Shown here: positions 42,590-51,285 of the stretch, piece by piece | How positions within the stretch are numbered: position 1 is the stretch's first letter | Layout: each line of letters starts with the position of its first letter | NCBI RefSeq assembly: GCF_011074795.1 | Contig: NZ_JAAMPF010000012.1 | Span: forward strand, 248,001 to 312,000 | Direction of reading: 5' to 3' | DNA length: 64,000 bases | Origin: Marinobacter salicampi | GTDB taxonomy: Bacteria; Pseudomonadota; Gammaproteobacteria; Pseudomonadales; Oleiphilaceae | Translations under genes and position numbers: made by a program | Notes under the pieces: model-generated | Database searches by the model: none | What the model saw: only the letters and a program-made list of their open reading frames with translations | What the model was told of the DNA's origin: nothing

Positions 42590-43384
42590 GTGCACACCAG
42601 TTGCATCATCAAGCATTTTGAAAATTACTCGCCGTTGACTGAACGCGACCGGACGTTGTTGGCTTCACTCGAAAAGAGCCCCAGGGCCTACGCCAGGAAC
42701 TCGGTATTGTGGGAACAGGGAGAACCATCGCGGCATTTCTACACGGTCAGCAAAGGCTGGGCTTATACCTATCGGAACATGCACGACGGCACCCGTCAGG
42801 TTCTCGACATCTACGTGCCTGGCGACATCGTCGGGCTCCGGGAGTTTGCCTTCAGCCATCGCATCACCGGTCTTGCCCTGCTCAGTGATGCCGAACTGTG
42901 TGCCTTCCCTAAAACCCGGCTGACCGATGTGTTTTCCCAATCTCTGCTGCTGTGCAACATTTTTTTCATGATCGCGGCCCGGGACCAGGCCATCCTGCTT
43001 GAGAGGCTGGTCAATCTGGGGCGTCGCTCCGCCCGAGAAAAAGTGGCTCACTTCCTGGTTGAAATAGCTGAACGCCTGAAGAAGACGGACGTCGACACCA
43101 GCGGCAACCTCCGCCTGCCCCTGCCCCAGGTCCTGCTTGCAGATGCCCTCGGCCTAAGCGTGGTGCACATCAACAGGACCCTGAAAGAACTGAAGAATGA
43201 CAATCTCCTGTTACCCACCAATGGCGGCGTAGAGCTACTGAATATAAAAGCCCTGGAGGAAGTGGCCGGTTTCGACCCCGGCTATCTCGAAGAAAACATT
43301 GACGACATGCTCGACCACGCCCGTGAGGCCCAGCTCCGGATAGACGCCGCCTTCACTAATGCCGATGACAACTCGGAAGAGTAG
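42590..43384 (+). CDS. Crp/Fnr-family transcriptional regulator
   Basis: A 264-aa regulator with a cyclic-nucleotide-binding-like beta-roll (EQGEPSRHFYTVSKGWAYTY, LDIYVPGDIVGL), a dimer helix (LERLVNLGRRSAREKVAHFL) and a winged HTH (LADALGLSVVHINRTLKEL). The C-terminal extension beyond the HTH is about 50 residues long, acidic and helical. No FNR-type cysteine cluster is visible. The start is a GTG at 42590 with an AGGAGGG site. Divergence from ectD suggests it controls that gene. Confidence 0.9.
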   Translation: MHTSCIIKHFENYSPLTERDRTLLASLEKSPRAYARNSVLWEQGEPSRHFYTVSKGWAYTYRNMHDGTRQVLDIYVPGDIVGLREFAFSHRITGLALLSDAELCAFPKTRLTDVFSQSLLLCNIFFMIAARDQAILLERLVNLGRRSAREKVAHFLVEIAERLKKTDVDTSGNLRLPLPQVLLADALGLSVVHINRTLKELKNDNLLLPTNGGVELLNIKALEEVAGFDPGYLEENIDDMLDHAREAQLRIDAAFTNADDNSEE

Positions 43385-43389
43385 ATTGT

Positions 43390-44028
43390 CTAAAGATGGG
43401 TTCTCAGCCATGACTTGATGAGGCGCCGGTGTTTCATTGAAGTCATGCGATGGGTGTCTATGCTGCTGGGACTGAGGGAAATGGTTTTCCTGTCGCGGTC
43501 ACAACGGAAGTCGAACTCCCGGGAGGCGCCCAGCGGCTCGTCTTGCGGACCATATATGTAGACGACGCAGAGTTCCAGCTTCTGGAACTCGATTTCAGGA
43601 TCGGTGGGGATATGCCCATCGGTTTCAATATCCGCTTCTGCAGCTGCTTTCGTCAACAACCTCTCGAATGACCGCAGCCGGAAACAGGAGCCCGGTGCAA
43701 GAGGCCCCTGTCGTGTCGCAGTGGAAACATCCTCCTCAGGGACAGCACCTTCTTCAGGATCGGTCGCAGGCACGCTGTAAGTGCCCTGATTGGTCTTGAG
43801 ACGTACCATGATGAACTGTATGAAAATGGATTCCTGGCTCATGTTGCAGATCAGGCAGGGCGAATCCAGGTCGCGAGAGCCGACGCCTTTGTTGATGAGG
43901 ATCCGGGGGCGCCGCTGCCGACGGAACCCGCTATAAAGCAACTGGGCGTAGAAAACCCAGACCAGCAAGGTGCCATAATTGGCAAAGGTGGATAACAGGT
44001 CTGAATTCTGTCGCATCCATTCGAGCAT
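43390..44028 (-). CDS. Uncharacterised membrane-anchored protein
   Basis: A 212-aa protein with one N-terminal transmembrane helix (about 12-34: LSTFANYGTLLVWVFYAQLL) and a soluble domain. The helix is followed by positive charges (RRQRRPRI), placing the domain in the cytoplasm. The segment LICNMSQESIFIQFI followed by RLKTNQGTYS is beta-like, and SLSPSSIDTHRMTSMKHR near the end is basic. The site AGGGAGGA precedes the ATG. I do not recognise a family. It converges on the Crp-like gene with a 5-bp gap. Confidence 0.8.
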   Translation of the reverse strand: MLEWMRQNSDLLSTFANYGTLLVWVFYAQLLYSGFRRQRRPRILINKGVGSRDLDSPCLICNMSQESIFIQFIMVRLKTNQGTYSVPATDPEEGAVPEEDVSTATRQGPLAPGSCFRLRSFERLLTKAAAEADIETDGHIPTDPEIEFQKLELCVVYIYGPQDEPLGASREFDFRCDRDRKTISLSPSSIDTHRMTSMKHRRLIKSWLRTHL

Positions 44029-44117
44029 TTAATGTCCTCCCTGACATTGCCGGTACACCGCCTCAGCAGACTCCGTTCAATTTCGGCCCCTTCACCTCAG
44101 GCCGAGGCTCCTGGTCG

Positions 44118-45875
44118 TTATTGGCCTGCTCCGGGCACGTAGCTTCCCTTTACCCGGGCATCGGTGCCTCCACGCCAGCCTGAACCATGGCGCTCAAAAC
44201 CGTGGAGACCACTCATAAGCTCATGCACTGCCACATCATGGCCCAGGTTCTCCAGTTGCTCAACCAGTGCCGGGGAAACGCGGTGCTCCTCCAGTTCCAG
44301 TTCGTGGCCCTGATTGGCCACATTGGGCAGGTCAATGGCCTGCTGGATGCTCAGGTTCCAGTCCAGCACCGCCACCAGCACCTTGGCAACATAGTGGACG
44401 ATGCGGCCGCCGCCCCGGGAGCCCACCACCAAACGCACCTCGCCCTCAGGGTCCATGACGATCACCGGAGACATCGAACTGCGCGGGCGCTTGTGCGGCT
44501 CCGGCGCGTTAGCCACAAGCTGGCCGTCAACACGGGGGTCGAAATCAAAATCCGTAAGCTGGCTATTGACTACAAAACCGTTCACAACGACCCGACTGCC
44601 AAAAGGCGCCGCGTTGGAGTTGGTCATGCTGACCACCCCGCCGTTGCCATCGACAATGGAAAAGTGGGAGGTGCCATAGCTGGTCCTGGGCTCCAGAATC
44701 CGTGAGACTCCGTTTTCAAGCTCGCTGTCGGGCGTTCCCGAACTTACCTCATCCCGGACCTCGTCCGGCGAGACCAGCGCGGCCCGCTCAGCCAGGTAGT
44801 CATCGGACAATAAATGCTCAAGGGGTACATCGACAAAGGCAGGGTCGCCGACATAGTGATTCACATCCGCCAGGGCAAGACGACTGGCTTCAGAAAACAC
44901 ATGTATTGCCTCGGCGGAGCCGGGCTCCATGGCCCCCATGTTGAAGTGTTCGAGGATGCCCAGCAATTGCAGCACAGCGAGGCCACCACCACTGGGCGGT
45001 GGCGGGCCGCAGATGGTCCACTCCCGGTAGTCGCCACATACCGGCTCACGCCGTTTGGCTTCGTAGCTGTCGAAGTCTTCCGTAGTCAGGCCACTGCCCA
45101 ACAGCGACTCATTCCTCACACCGGCGACAATCGCTTCTGGTATAGCACCTTCGTAAAACGCACTCGGACCTTCCTCAGCGATGCGCTCCAGGGTATCGGC
45201 GAGGGCCTTGTTGGTAAGCCGGTCGCCATTTTCTACTGGCGTTACAAAGACAGCCTCGAGCCCGTCAAAGAGCCCCAGGGAAGGATCCTTGGCCACCTGA
45301 AGCTGCAACCGCTCGGGCACGTCCACGCCCTTGCGCGCTGCCGCAATAGCCGGCTGGATCAGGTCAGCCCAGTGCAGCCGGCCCTGTTCGGAGTGGGCAA
45401 GATGGAGCATGGCAACCGTGCCTGGCACACCGGCGCCATAACCACTGATAACGGCAAACCACAAAGGCATGGGCACCCCCGGCAGAACCAGCAACAATGA
45501 CGGATCAATGGCTCCCGGTGCCGTTTCACGGCCATCGTATACCGTGATGTTACCGTCCTGCCCATCTCGGTAAACCATGAAACCGCCGCCGCCGATGCCG
45601 GTGGAAGGCCCCGCTACAAATGCCAGCATCATCTGTACTGCAACCGCTGCATCCACCGCGTTGCCGCCACGCTCGATGACTCTGACCCCCACCTCTGAGG
45701 CAACCCGATTACCGGAGGCGACCATCATCCTGGCGGGGTCGGGTTCCCCGATGTTTTCAGTCTGGTCAGACGTAACCAGGCCTGGCCAAAGCAAGGCAAC
45801 AAGTCCCACCAGACCCGTCAAAAAAACTGCCCTGGTTTTTATACCGCTGTTTGTCCGGTCCATGGTGTCCGACAT
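44118..45875 (-). CDS. Gamma-glutamyltransferase (copy 1)
   Basis: A 585-aa member of the gamma-glutamyltranspeptidase family of N-terminal nucleophile hydrolases. It has a hydrophobic leader (about 12-32), the ASGNRVASEVGVRVIERGGNAVDAAVA opening (in part) and the autocatalytic cleavage site at YGTSHFSIVDGNGG, where the Thr becomes the nucleophile. VVGSRGGGRI near the C-terminus is also typical. It hydrolyses or transfers gamma-glutamyl groups from glutathione in the periplasm. The start at 45875 is a choice; an ATG at 45863 is possible. It is divergent from a second copy. Confidence 0.9.
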   Translation of the reverse strand: MSDTMDRTNSGIKTRAVFLTGLVGLVALLWPGLVTSDQTENIGEPDPARMMVASGNRVASEVGVRVIERGGNAVDAAVAVQMMLAFVAGPSTGIGGGGFMVYRDGQDGNITVYDGRETAPGAIDPSLLLVLPGVPMPLWFAVISGYGAGVPGTVAMLHLAHSEQGRLHWADLIQPAIAAARKGVDVPERLQLQVAKDPSLGLFDGLEAVFVTPVENGDRLTNKALADTLERIAEEGPSAFYEGAIPEAIVAGVRNESLLGSGLTTEDFDSYEAKRREPVCGDYREWTICGPPPPSGGGLAVLQLLGILEHFNMGAMEPGSAEAIHVFSEASRLALADVNHYVGDPAFVDVPLEHLLSDDYLAERAALVSPDEVRDEVSSGTPDSELENGVSRILEPRTSYGTSHFSIVDGNGGVVSMTNSNAAPFGSRVVVNGFVVNSQLTDFDFDPRVDGQLVANAPEPHKRPRSSMSPVIVMDPEGEVRLVVGSRGGGRIVHYVAKVLVAVLDWNLSIQQAIDLPNVANQGHELELEEHRVSPALVEQLENLGHDVAVHELMSGLHGFERHGSGWRGGTDARVKGSYVPGAGQ

Positions 45876-46098
45876 CCTGTCTTGTGTATGTCTGTGCCCG
45901 TCCACCGGCAAGCTGCGTCAGGCCATATTACAGGCTGTTCATGGGGACGACCTCGCCATTGCCGTGATCTTGCATCTGCCTGATGACTTCGGCATAAGGG
46001 AACATAACCGCGCAGGTCGTGTTCCAGCAAGGCTAATGTCCCGTCACCAGGACCTGTGCCGACCTGCAGGCGATCAAGTCCAACGACAAGGAGTCCCA

Positions 46099-47883
46099 AT
46101 GCCTCAGCCAACACTGCTTGAGATGGTGTCAGGCCTTTCAGTCCGGTTCCAGCGGATCCTTCCCTTGACTCTTGTGGTTTCCCTGGCGGGCCTGCAGGCA
46201 TGCTCGGCCCCGGCCGAGAGCTCCGGTGTTCCGGCACCGGGACAGAGCCCGGCAGAGCAGACCGGTGAGCGCTTCATGGTAACCGCTGCCAATCCGCTAG
46301 CGGTTGAGGCCGGGGTGGAGGTGCTGCGCAACGGCGGTAATGCCATGGACGCTGCGGTCGCGGTGCAAATGGCCCTGACATTCACTGAAGCGCCAGAGAC
46401 GGGTATCGGTGGCGGCGGATTCCTGCTGTACCGGGATGGCGAAACCGGCAAGATCACCATGTACGATGGCCGCGAAAAGGCCCCGGCCGCCGCAGAACCC
46501 GACCGTTTCATGCTCTGGCAATGGCGTATGCCCTTGACCCTGGCCGTGCCCAGCGGGCTTTCCATCGGTGTGCCGGGTCTGGTGGCGATGATTCACGAAG
46601 CCCATGGGGATCATGGCTCACAGCCCTGGTCAGATCTGTTCCAGCCCGCTATCAGGATGGCCAGCGACGGCATACCCATGCCAGCACGACTGCAGCGCCA
46701 GATTGACCGGGACTGGTCACTCCGCATTCTTGCGGACACCGACAACTACTTTGTGGAGCAGTGGCAGGACGACGAGCCCCGCCTGCGGAATCCGGCGCTG
46801 GCAGAGACCCTGGGTCTGATTGCGGAGCAGGGTCCTGATGTTTTCTATACCGGTTCCCTGGCAGAAGACATTGTAAATGGCGCCGGTGACCGGTGGTGGC
46901 TATGGGGCAGTGACCTTACCCTGGACGACATGGCAGCCTACCGGCCCGAGCAACGTGAGCCCGTTTGTGGCGACTATCGGGAATGGACCCTGTGCGGCCT
47001 GGCACCACCTTCTTCCGGCGGTATAGCCCTGCTTCAGATCCTGGGGATGCTGGAGAAATTTGAAATGGGCGACCTGGAGCCAGGCAGCGCTGAAGCCATC
47101 CATCTGATCGCCGAGGCCAGCAGGCTGGCGTTCGCAGACCGCTTTCATTATGTGGGTGACCCCGCCTTTGTCGACGTCCCCTCCGAGCCACTGACCTCGG
47201 AAGCTTACCTGGCCCGGCGGGGGGATCTCATCAACCCCGAACAGGCAATGGCCGAAGCCCGGCCTGGGGATCCCGAAGGCCCCGTGTACCTTGAAGAAGA
47301 ACCCGTACCAGATGAAAAAGAGACCACCGGGACCTCGCATTTCAACATTGTGGATACCGAGGGCAATATCGTCTCCATGACCAGTTCCATTGAGGCTCCG
47401 TTCGGTAATCGCAATATGGTCCGGGGTTTTCTGCTCAACAACCAGCTCACGGACTTCACCTTCAAGCCTACCTACGATGGCGAAGCAGTGCCTAACGCGG
47501 TACGGCCGAACAAGCGTCCCCGCAGTTCCATGGCACCGGTGATTGTCATGGATCCACAGGGCGAGGTCCGCTTTATTGTCGGGTCCCGTGGCGGCAGCCG
47601 TATCATCGGCTACGTGGTCAAGGCGCTGGTCGGGGTTCTAGACTGGGAGATGAGCATGCAGGAAGCCATTGCCCAACCCAACTTTCTGCATCGGGGCGCC
47701 GGTGAAGCTCTGGAACTGGAAGCAGGCACCTCGGCTGCCAGACACGCCAACGCCCTTAAGGCCATGGGCCACCGGGTCGATATCGTTGAGTTGGAAAGCG
47801 GCCTGCACGGTATAGAACGCCTGGCGGCAGGCTGGCGTGGTGGCGCAGATCCGCGCATGGATGGTGTTGCGCTGGGGGACTAG
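46099..47883 (+). CDS. Gamma-glutamyltransferase (copy 2, lipoprotein)
   Basis: A 594-aa paralogue. It begins MPQPTLLEMVSGLSVRFQRI and then has a lipobox LVVSLAGLQAC, so it should be a lipoprotein. The body carries EVLRNGGNAMDAAVAVQMAL, the nucleophile Thr in GTSHFNIVDTEGNIVSM, APFGNRNMVRGFLLNNQ and VGSRGGSRIIGYV. It is highly similar to copy 1 in the same motifs. The site AAGGAG precedes the ATG. The genes stand head to head with a 223-bp shared promoter region. Confidence 0.92.
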   Translation: MPQPTLLEMVSGLSVRFQRILPLTLVVSLAGLQACSAPAESSGVPAPGQSPAEQTGERFMVTAANPLAVEAGVEVLRNGGNAMDAAVAVQMALTFTEAPETGIGGGGFLLYRDGETGKITMYDGREKAPAAAEPDRFMLWQWRMPLTLAVPSGLSIGVPGLVAMIHEAHGDHGSQPWSDLFQPAIRMASDGIPMPARLQRQIDRDWSLRILADTDNYFVEQWQDDEPRLRNPALAETLGLIAEQGPDVFYTGSLAEDIVNGAGDRWWLWGSDLTLDDMAAYRPEQREPVCGDYREWTLCGLAPPSSGGIALLQILGMLEKFEMGDLEPGSAEAIHLIAEASRLAFADRFHYVGDPAFVDVPSEPLTSEAYLARRGDLINPEQAMAEARPGDPEGPVYLEEEPVPDEKETTGTSHFNIVDTEGNIVSMTSSIEAPFGNRNMVRGFLLNNQLTDFTFKPTYDGEAVPNAVRPNKRPRSSMAPVIVMDPQGEVRFIVGSRGGSRIIGYVVKALVGVLDWEMSMQEAIAQPNFLHRGAGEALELEAGTSAARHANALKAMGHRVDIVELESGLHGIERLAAGWRGGADPRMDGVALGD

Positions 47884-47890
47884 TGTCCCG

Positions 47891-48253
47891 TCAGCGGGGC
47901 AGCTCCGCTGTCAAAGCCTCGCTGCTGGCACAGGAATAACCCGGGTTCGCCTCTTTGGTAAACAGCACGTGCCTGCCCGGTCCTGAATAACGGGCTTCCA
48001 GGCCCAGCAATTTTTTACAGGCCCGATCGTAGAAAGCGGTTACCTGGTCGGCAGGCTCAAGTTTCAAAAGCGTATAGCTGCCGTTCGGGTTCACTTTCAT
48101 TACCCGGGTTATCGACATGGCCTCGCCGGTCGGGCTGCTTACCTCTACCGATTGCTCTATCGTCTGAGGCGCAGCCCCCGGCCGTCCCACGGCCCAGATC
48201 GCAACCGGCGCAATCCCGATGATCAGCACTAACAGTGTACGTCGTCTGGTCAT
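47891..48253 (-). CDS. Small secreted or anchored hypothetical protein
   Basis: A 120-aa protein with an N-terminal hydrophobic segment (about 6-24), then TIEQSVEVSSPTGEAMSITR and a C-terminal part with two cysteines (RACKKLLGLEARYSGPG, GYSCASSEALTAELPR) that could form a disulfide in the periplasm. I do not recognise a family. It sits downstream of mtgA on the same strand, separated by 35 bp, and may share its transcript. Confidence 0.75.
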   Translation of the reverse strand: MTRRRTLLVLIIGIAPVAIWAVGRPGAAPQTIEQSVEVSSPTGEAMSITRVMKVNPNGSYTLLKLEPADQVTAFYDRACKKLLGLEARYSGPGRHVLFTKEANPGYSCASSEALTAELPR

Positions 48254-48288
48254 TTAACCTTCCCTGTTCAAACCGTAGAAACGCCCCT

Positions 48289-48966
48289 CTAAAATCCGTC
48301 AAGAGGGGCCATCTGTTGCTGAATCCACCGGACCCGCTGCCACAGGTAGGGCGTCGGATCGGCGGCACTCATCTTTTTCGGGCTGGGAAGCACAGCCGCC
48401 AACCGCGCTGCCTGCTGTGGGCTTAACTGGCTGGCGCTGATGCCAAAGAAAGCCTGACTTGCCGCCTCAACGCCGTAAATGCCCCGCCCGAATTCCGCAA
48501 TGTTCAGGTAGACCTCCATGATTCGCTGTTTCGACCAGGAGGCGTCAATGGCCACCGCCAGCAGCGCCTCCAGGGATTTACGAAACAGGCTCCTGCCGTC
48601 CCAGAGAAACAGGTTCTTGGCGGTCTGCTGGGTTATGGTGCTGGCGCCCCTCAGCCCCCCGCCACTACGATATTCATCCAACGCGGCCTGAATGGCGTTA
48701 ACATCGACGCCCCAGTGCGCCAGAAAACGCTGGTCTTCACTTGCCACCACGGCCCTGGGCATCCAGCGGGAAATGTCCTCCAGCGCCACCCAGTTCTGAC
48801 GGACGCGGGCGTCATCGGCCGAAAGCTGATGCGCTACCATGAACGCTGAGGTTGGCGGATTCACGAACCGCAAGGCCACCAGCACCACGGCCACAAAAGC
48901 CAGTAGTCCGGCTGTGGCAAGAATCAGATAACGCCCCAGGCCCCATACGAATGAACGTTTTGCCAC
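48289..48966 (-). CDS. mtgA: Monofunctional biosynthetic peptidoglycan transglycosylase
   Basis: A 225-aa protein with one N-terminal helix (about 8-30) and the glycosyltransferase family 51 domain. VVASEDQRFLAHWGVD holds the catalytic glutamate, followed by LRGASTITQQTAKNLFLWDGRS and RIMEVYLNIAEFGRGIYGVEAASQAFFG (in part), the GT51 motifs. It polymerises lipid II into glycan strands without a transpeptidase domain. The start is a GTG with a GGGAG site 7 bases upstream. It is probably read with the small hypothetical downstream. Confidence 0.95.
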   Translation of the reverse strand: MAKRSFVWGLGRYLILATAGLLAFVAVVLVALRFVNPPTSAFMVAHQLSADDARVRQNWVALEDISRWMPRAVVASEDQRFLAHWGVDVNAIQAALDEYRSGGGLRGASTITQQTAKNLFLWDGRSLFRKSLEALLAVAIDASWSKQRIMEVYLNIAEFGRGIYGVEAASQAFFGISASQLSPQQAARLAAVLPSPKKMSAADPTPYLWQRVRWIQQQMAPLDGF

Positions 48967-49297
48967 TGTTCAACTCCCTGTCTGATGTCACCTCCACTTA
49001 TCACAAGTGAAGGCGGCGAATCATATCCGGAGATTTTCCCCTGAACATGGCAATACCATTACCTCTTGGTAATAATAGTGACTTTGGCGCAGACTTCCAC
49101 CCCTATAACTTTGTAAGCATCAGCGACGTGTCCCGATTACGATCGAATCAGGCAATTCTTGCGATAGGAGTCCAGTTGCTCTGTCGAGCCGTACTTCTCT
49201 CCTGCGCGCGATACAAGCGGGTATACTCCGTTTAAATGCGCCTGGCCTTACCGGGGCATCGTCTCGTTCATTCAACCATTCACAATGCAGGCACAAC
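48967..49297. other. Divergent intergenic region between mtgA and the selenate-type binding protein
   Basis: 331 bp with no gene I can support. It holds a 5-bp inverted repeat CACTT/AAGTG at 48995-49009 next to the mtgA start and a palindrome at 49058-49073. Promoters for both flanking genes must be here. A TATACT box (49215-49220) could be a -10 for the binding protein. Confidence 0.5.
49058..49073. promoter_or_regulatory. Perfect 6-bp palindrome in the mtgA/binding-protein region
   Basis: ATTACC and GGTAAT flank TCTT. The 16-bp element lies about midway in the divergent region, 225 bp before the binding-protein ATG. It could be an operator for a dimeric regulator. Confidence 0.4.
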
Positions 49298-50170
49298 ATG
49301 ATCCGTGACATCTTTAAAAGAGTGAGCATAGCGAGCTTTACGGCATTGCTTTTCAGTTCCCCCATCGCTGCCGAGACCTTTATCTTTACTGCCATTCCAG
49401 ATGAGGATGAAACCAAGCTCGTCGAACGTTTTCAGGGCATGGCAGACTATCTCTCGGAAGAGCTCGATGTTGAGGTACGTTACATACCGGTGAAATCTTA
49501 TGCTGCGGCTATCTCAGCCTTCCGTAATAACCAGGTGCAATTGGCATGGTTTGGCGGCTTGTCCGGCGTTCAGGCACGAGACCTCGTTCCTGGCTCTGAA
49601 GCCATTGCCCAGGGCACCGAGGATGCCTCCAATTTCGTGTCCCATTTCATCGCTCACAAGAGCGCTGACCTGGAACCGATGGACGACCTCTCTGAAGAGC
49701 TCCGCGGCAAAACTTTTACGTTCGGCTCCAAGGGCTCTACCTCAGGTCGCCTGATGCCCGAATACCACATTCGTGAAGCATTTGATGAATCACCAGACGA
49801 CGTGTTTTCCCGGGTAGGCTACAGCGGCAATCACACCAGAACACTCAGGCTGGTCGAAGCCGGCACTTATCAGACCGGAGTTGTGAACTTCAAAGTCTGG
49901 GAAAAAGAACTTCAGGATGGAAATATCGACACTGACCAGGTCGGCATTATCTGGACCACACCGCCCTACCCGAACTATCAGTGGACCATTCGCGCGGGCG
50001 TGGATGAAAAGTTTGGGGAGGGATTCAAAGAGCGGGTGACGGAAGCGCTTTTGAAGCTGGACGACAGGGAGCTCCTGGACAACTTCCCCCGCACAGCCTT
50101 TATTCCGGCGTCCAATGATCTCTATGAGCCCATCGAGAAAGTCGGCAAGGAAATTGGCATCCTCGATTAA
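49298..50170 (+). CDS. PhnD/selenate-type ABC transporter substrate-binding protein
   Basis: A 290-aa periplasmic binding protein with a signal peptide (about 1-25). AIPDEDETKLVERFQGMADY, VQLAWFGGLSGVQAR, GKTFTFGSKGSTSGRLMPEY and SGNHTRTLRLVEAGTYQTG are hallmarks of the branch annotated as putative selenate ABC transporter substrate-binding proteins, within the phosphonate/PhnD fold. It binds an oxyanion, but selenate itself is a family annotation and not evidence here. No permease or ATPase gene lies next to it, so it is an orphan. Direct repeats of ACGGCCATA follow the stop. Confidence 0.85.
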   Translation: MIRDIFKRVSIASFTALLFSSPIAAETFIFTAIPDEDETKLVERFQGMADYLSEELDVEVRYIPVKSYAAAISAFRNNQVQLAWFGGLSGVQARDLVPGSEAIAQGTEDASNFVSHFIAHKSADLEPMDDLSEELRGKTFTFGSKGSTSGRLMPEYHIREAFDESPDDVFSRVGYSGNHTRTLRLVEAGTYQTGVVNFKVWEKELQDGNIDTDQVGIIWTTPPYPNYQWTIRAGVDEKFGEGFKERVTEALLKLDDRELLDNFPRTAFIPASNDLYEPIEKVGKEIGILD

Positions 50171-50255
50171 GTACGGCCATAACGGCCATAAAGGGTGCGA
50201 TAGACCCGTCCGGCATTGACCGACTTTCCCTGGCCAGCATTACCGGACGGGCGCC

Positions 50256-51140
50256 TCAAGCTCGCAGCAGGGTTTCCAGATCCACCGGTTCCACCCCCAG
50301 ATCAGCAAAACCGGGGAACTCCGGATTGACGACGTTGTCCTCCTCCATGAGAAACACCTGGTCCCGGTTCAGGGGCGGATTGGGCAAGAGACCGAGCACG
50401 GCCGCAATCCCATGCCAGACCGGAAAAGGCAGGGGCAAAAAGGGGCGTGAGCGGTGTTCATGCCGCAGAACCAGCTCGACCGCCTCTCGGTAGGTATAGA
50501 CAGTCGCGCCGCCGAGCTCGAAGCACTTGCCGGCAGTGTCAGCCAGACTGATGGCGCCACGCACGCCTGCGGCCACGTCTGCCACATAAACAGGTTGCAG
50601 CCGAGTCTGCCCTTTGCCGAACAGGGGGACCACCGGCAGCCTGCTTACAAGCCTGAGGGCGTCCACGAAACCGGCATCCCGGTCGCAAAGCACGCTGGGA
50701 CGCAGAATAATGGCATCGGGAAAGCGCTCAGCGACCACTCGCTCTCCCCGCGCCCGGGCCCTTACATAACTGGATGGCGACGCCTCACTGGCGCCGATAC
50801 CGGACAGCTGAACGAGCCGCCCGACCCCGCATTCCCGGGCGCATCTCGCGATTCGCCCGGCTCCGACAACGTGGATCTCTTCAAAGGTCAGTGATTCTTT
50901 TTCAACGTACAGAGAAACGGCATTGACCGCCGCGTCGGCACCGGTCAGCGCTCGTGTTACGTCGTCCTCATTGCGGATATCGCAGGTGACCAACTCAACA
51001 CGGCTTGATAAGCCCACGGACACCCTTGCCGGGTTCCGACAGGCGATGCGGACCTCAAACCCCTGTTCTGCCAGCTCTCTGGATACCGCCTTGCCAAGAA
51101 AACCGCTACCGCCCAATACCGTGACCCTGCGTGCGGGCAT
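50256..51140 (-). CDS. Extended short-chain NAD(P)-binding protein (NDUFA9-like)
   Basis: A 294-aa protein beginning MPARRVTVLGGSGFLGKAVS, a TGxxGxxG-type Rossmann loop (here GGSGFLG). It lacks the YxxxK active site: the equivalent of the catalytic Tyr is in SSYVRARARGE, so YVRAR replaces YxxxK. It resembles the complex I NDUFA9/ferredoxin-like subfamily of atypical SDRs, often with cofactor or quinone roles. A GGAGG site precedes the ATG. Redox activity is not certain. Confidence 0.85.
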   Translation of the reverse strand: MPARRVTVLGGSGFLGKAVSRELAEQGFEVRIACRNPARVSVGLSSRVELVTCDIRNEDDVTRALTGADAAVNAVSLYVEKESLTFEEIHVVGAGRIARCARECGVGRLVQLSGIGASEASPSSYVRARARGERVVAERFPDAIILRPSVLCDRDAGFVDALRLVSRLPVVPLFGKGQTRLQPVYVADVAAGVRGAISLADTAGKCFELGGATVYTYREAVELVLRHEHRSRPFLPLPFPVWHGIAAVLGLLPNPPLNRDQVFLMEEDNVVNPEFPGFADLGVEPVDLETLLRA

Positions 51141-51285
51141 GTTTACCTCCCTGTCATTTGGACCTTGTCTCTGAAATGTTTGCCAAGGGCAAGAACACTT
51201 TGGGAACCTTGCTTCCTGGTCGCCCCCATGTAAACGTTAATCCAGACTCATACTATGCCGTGCTTCAGGGGAGGAATTCGAGGCC

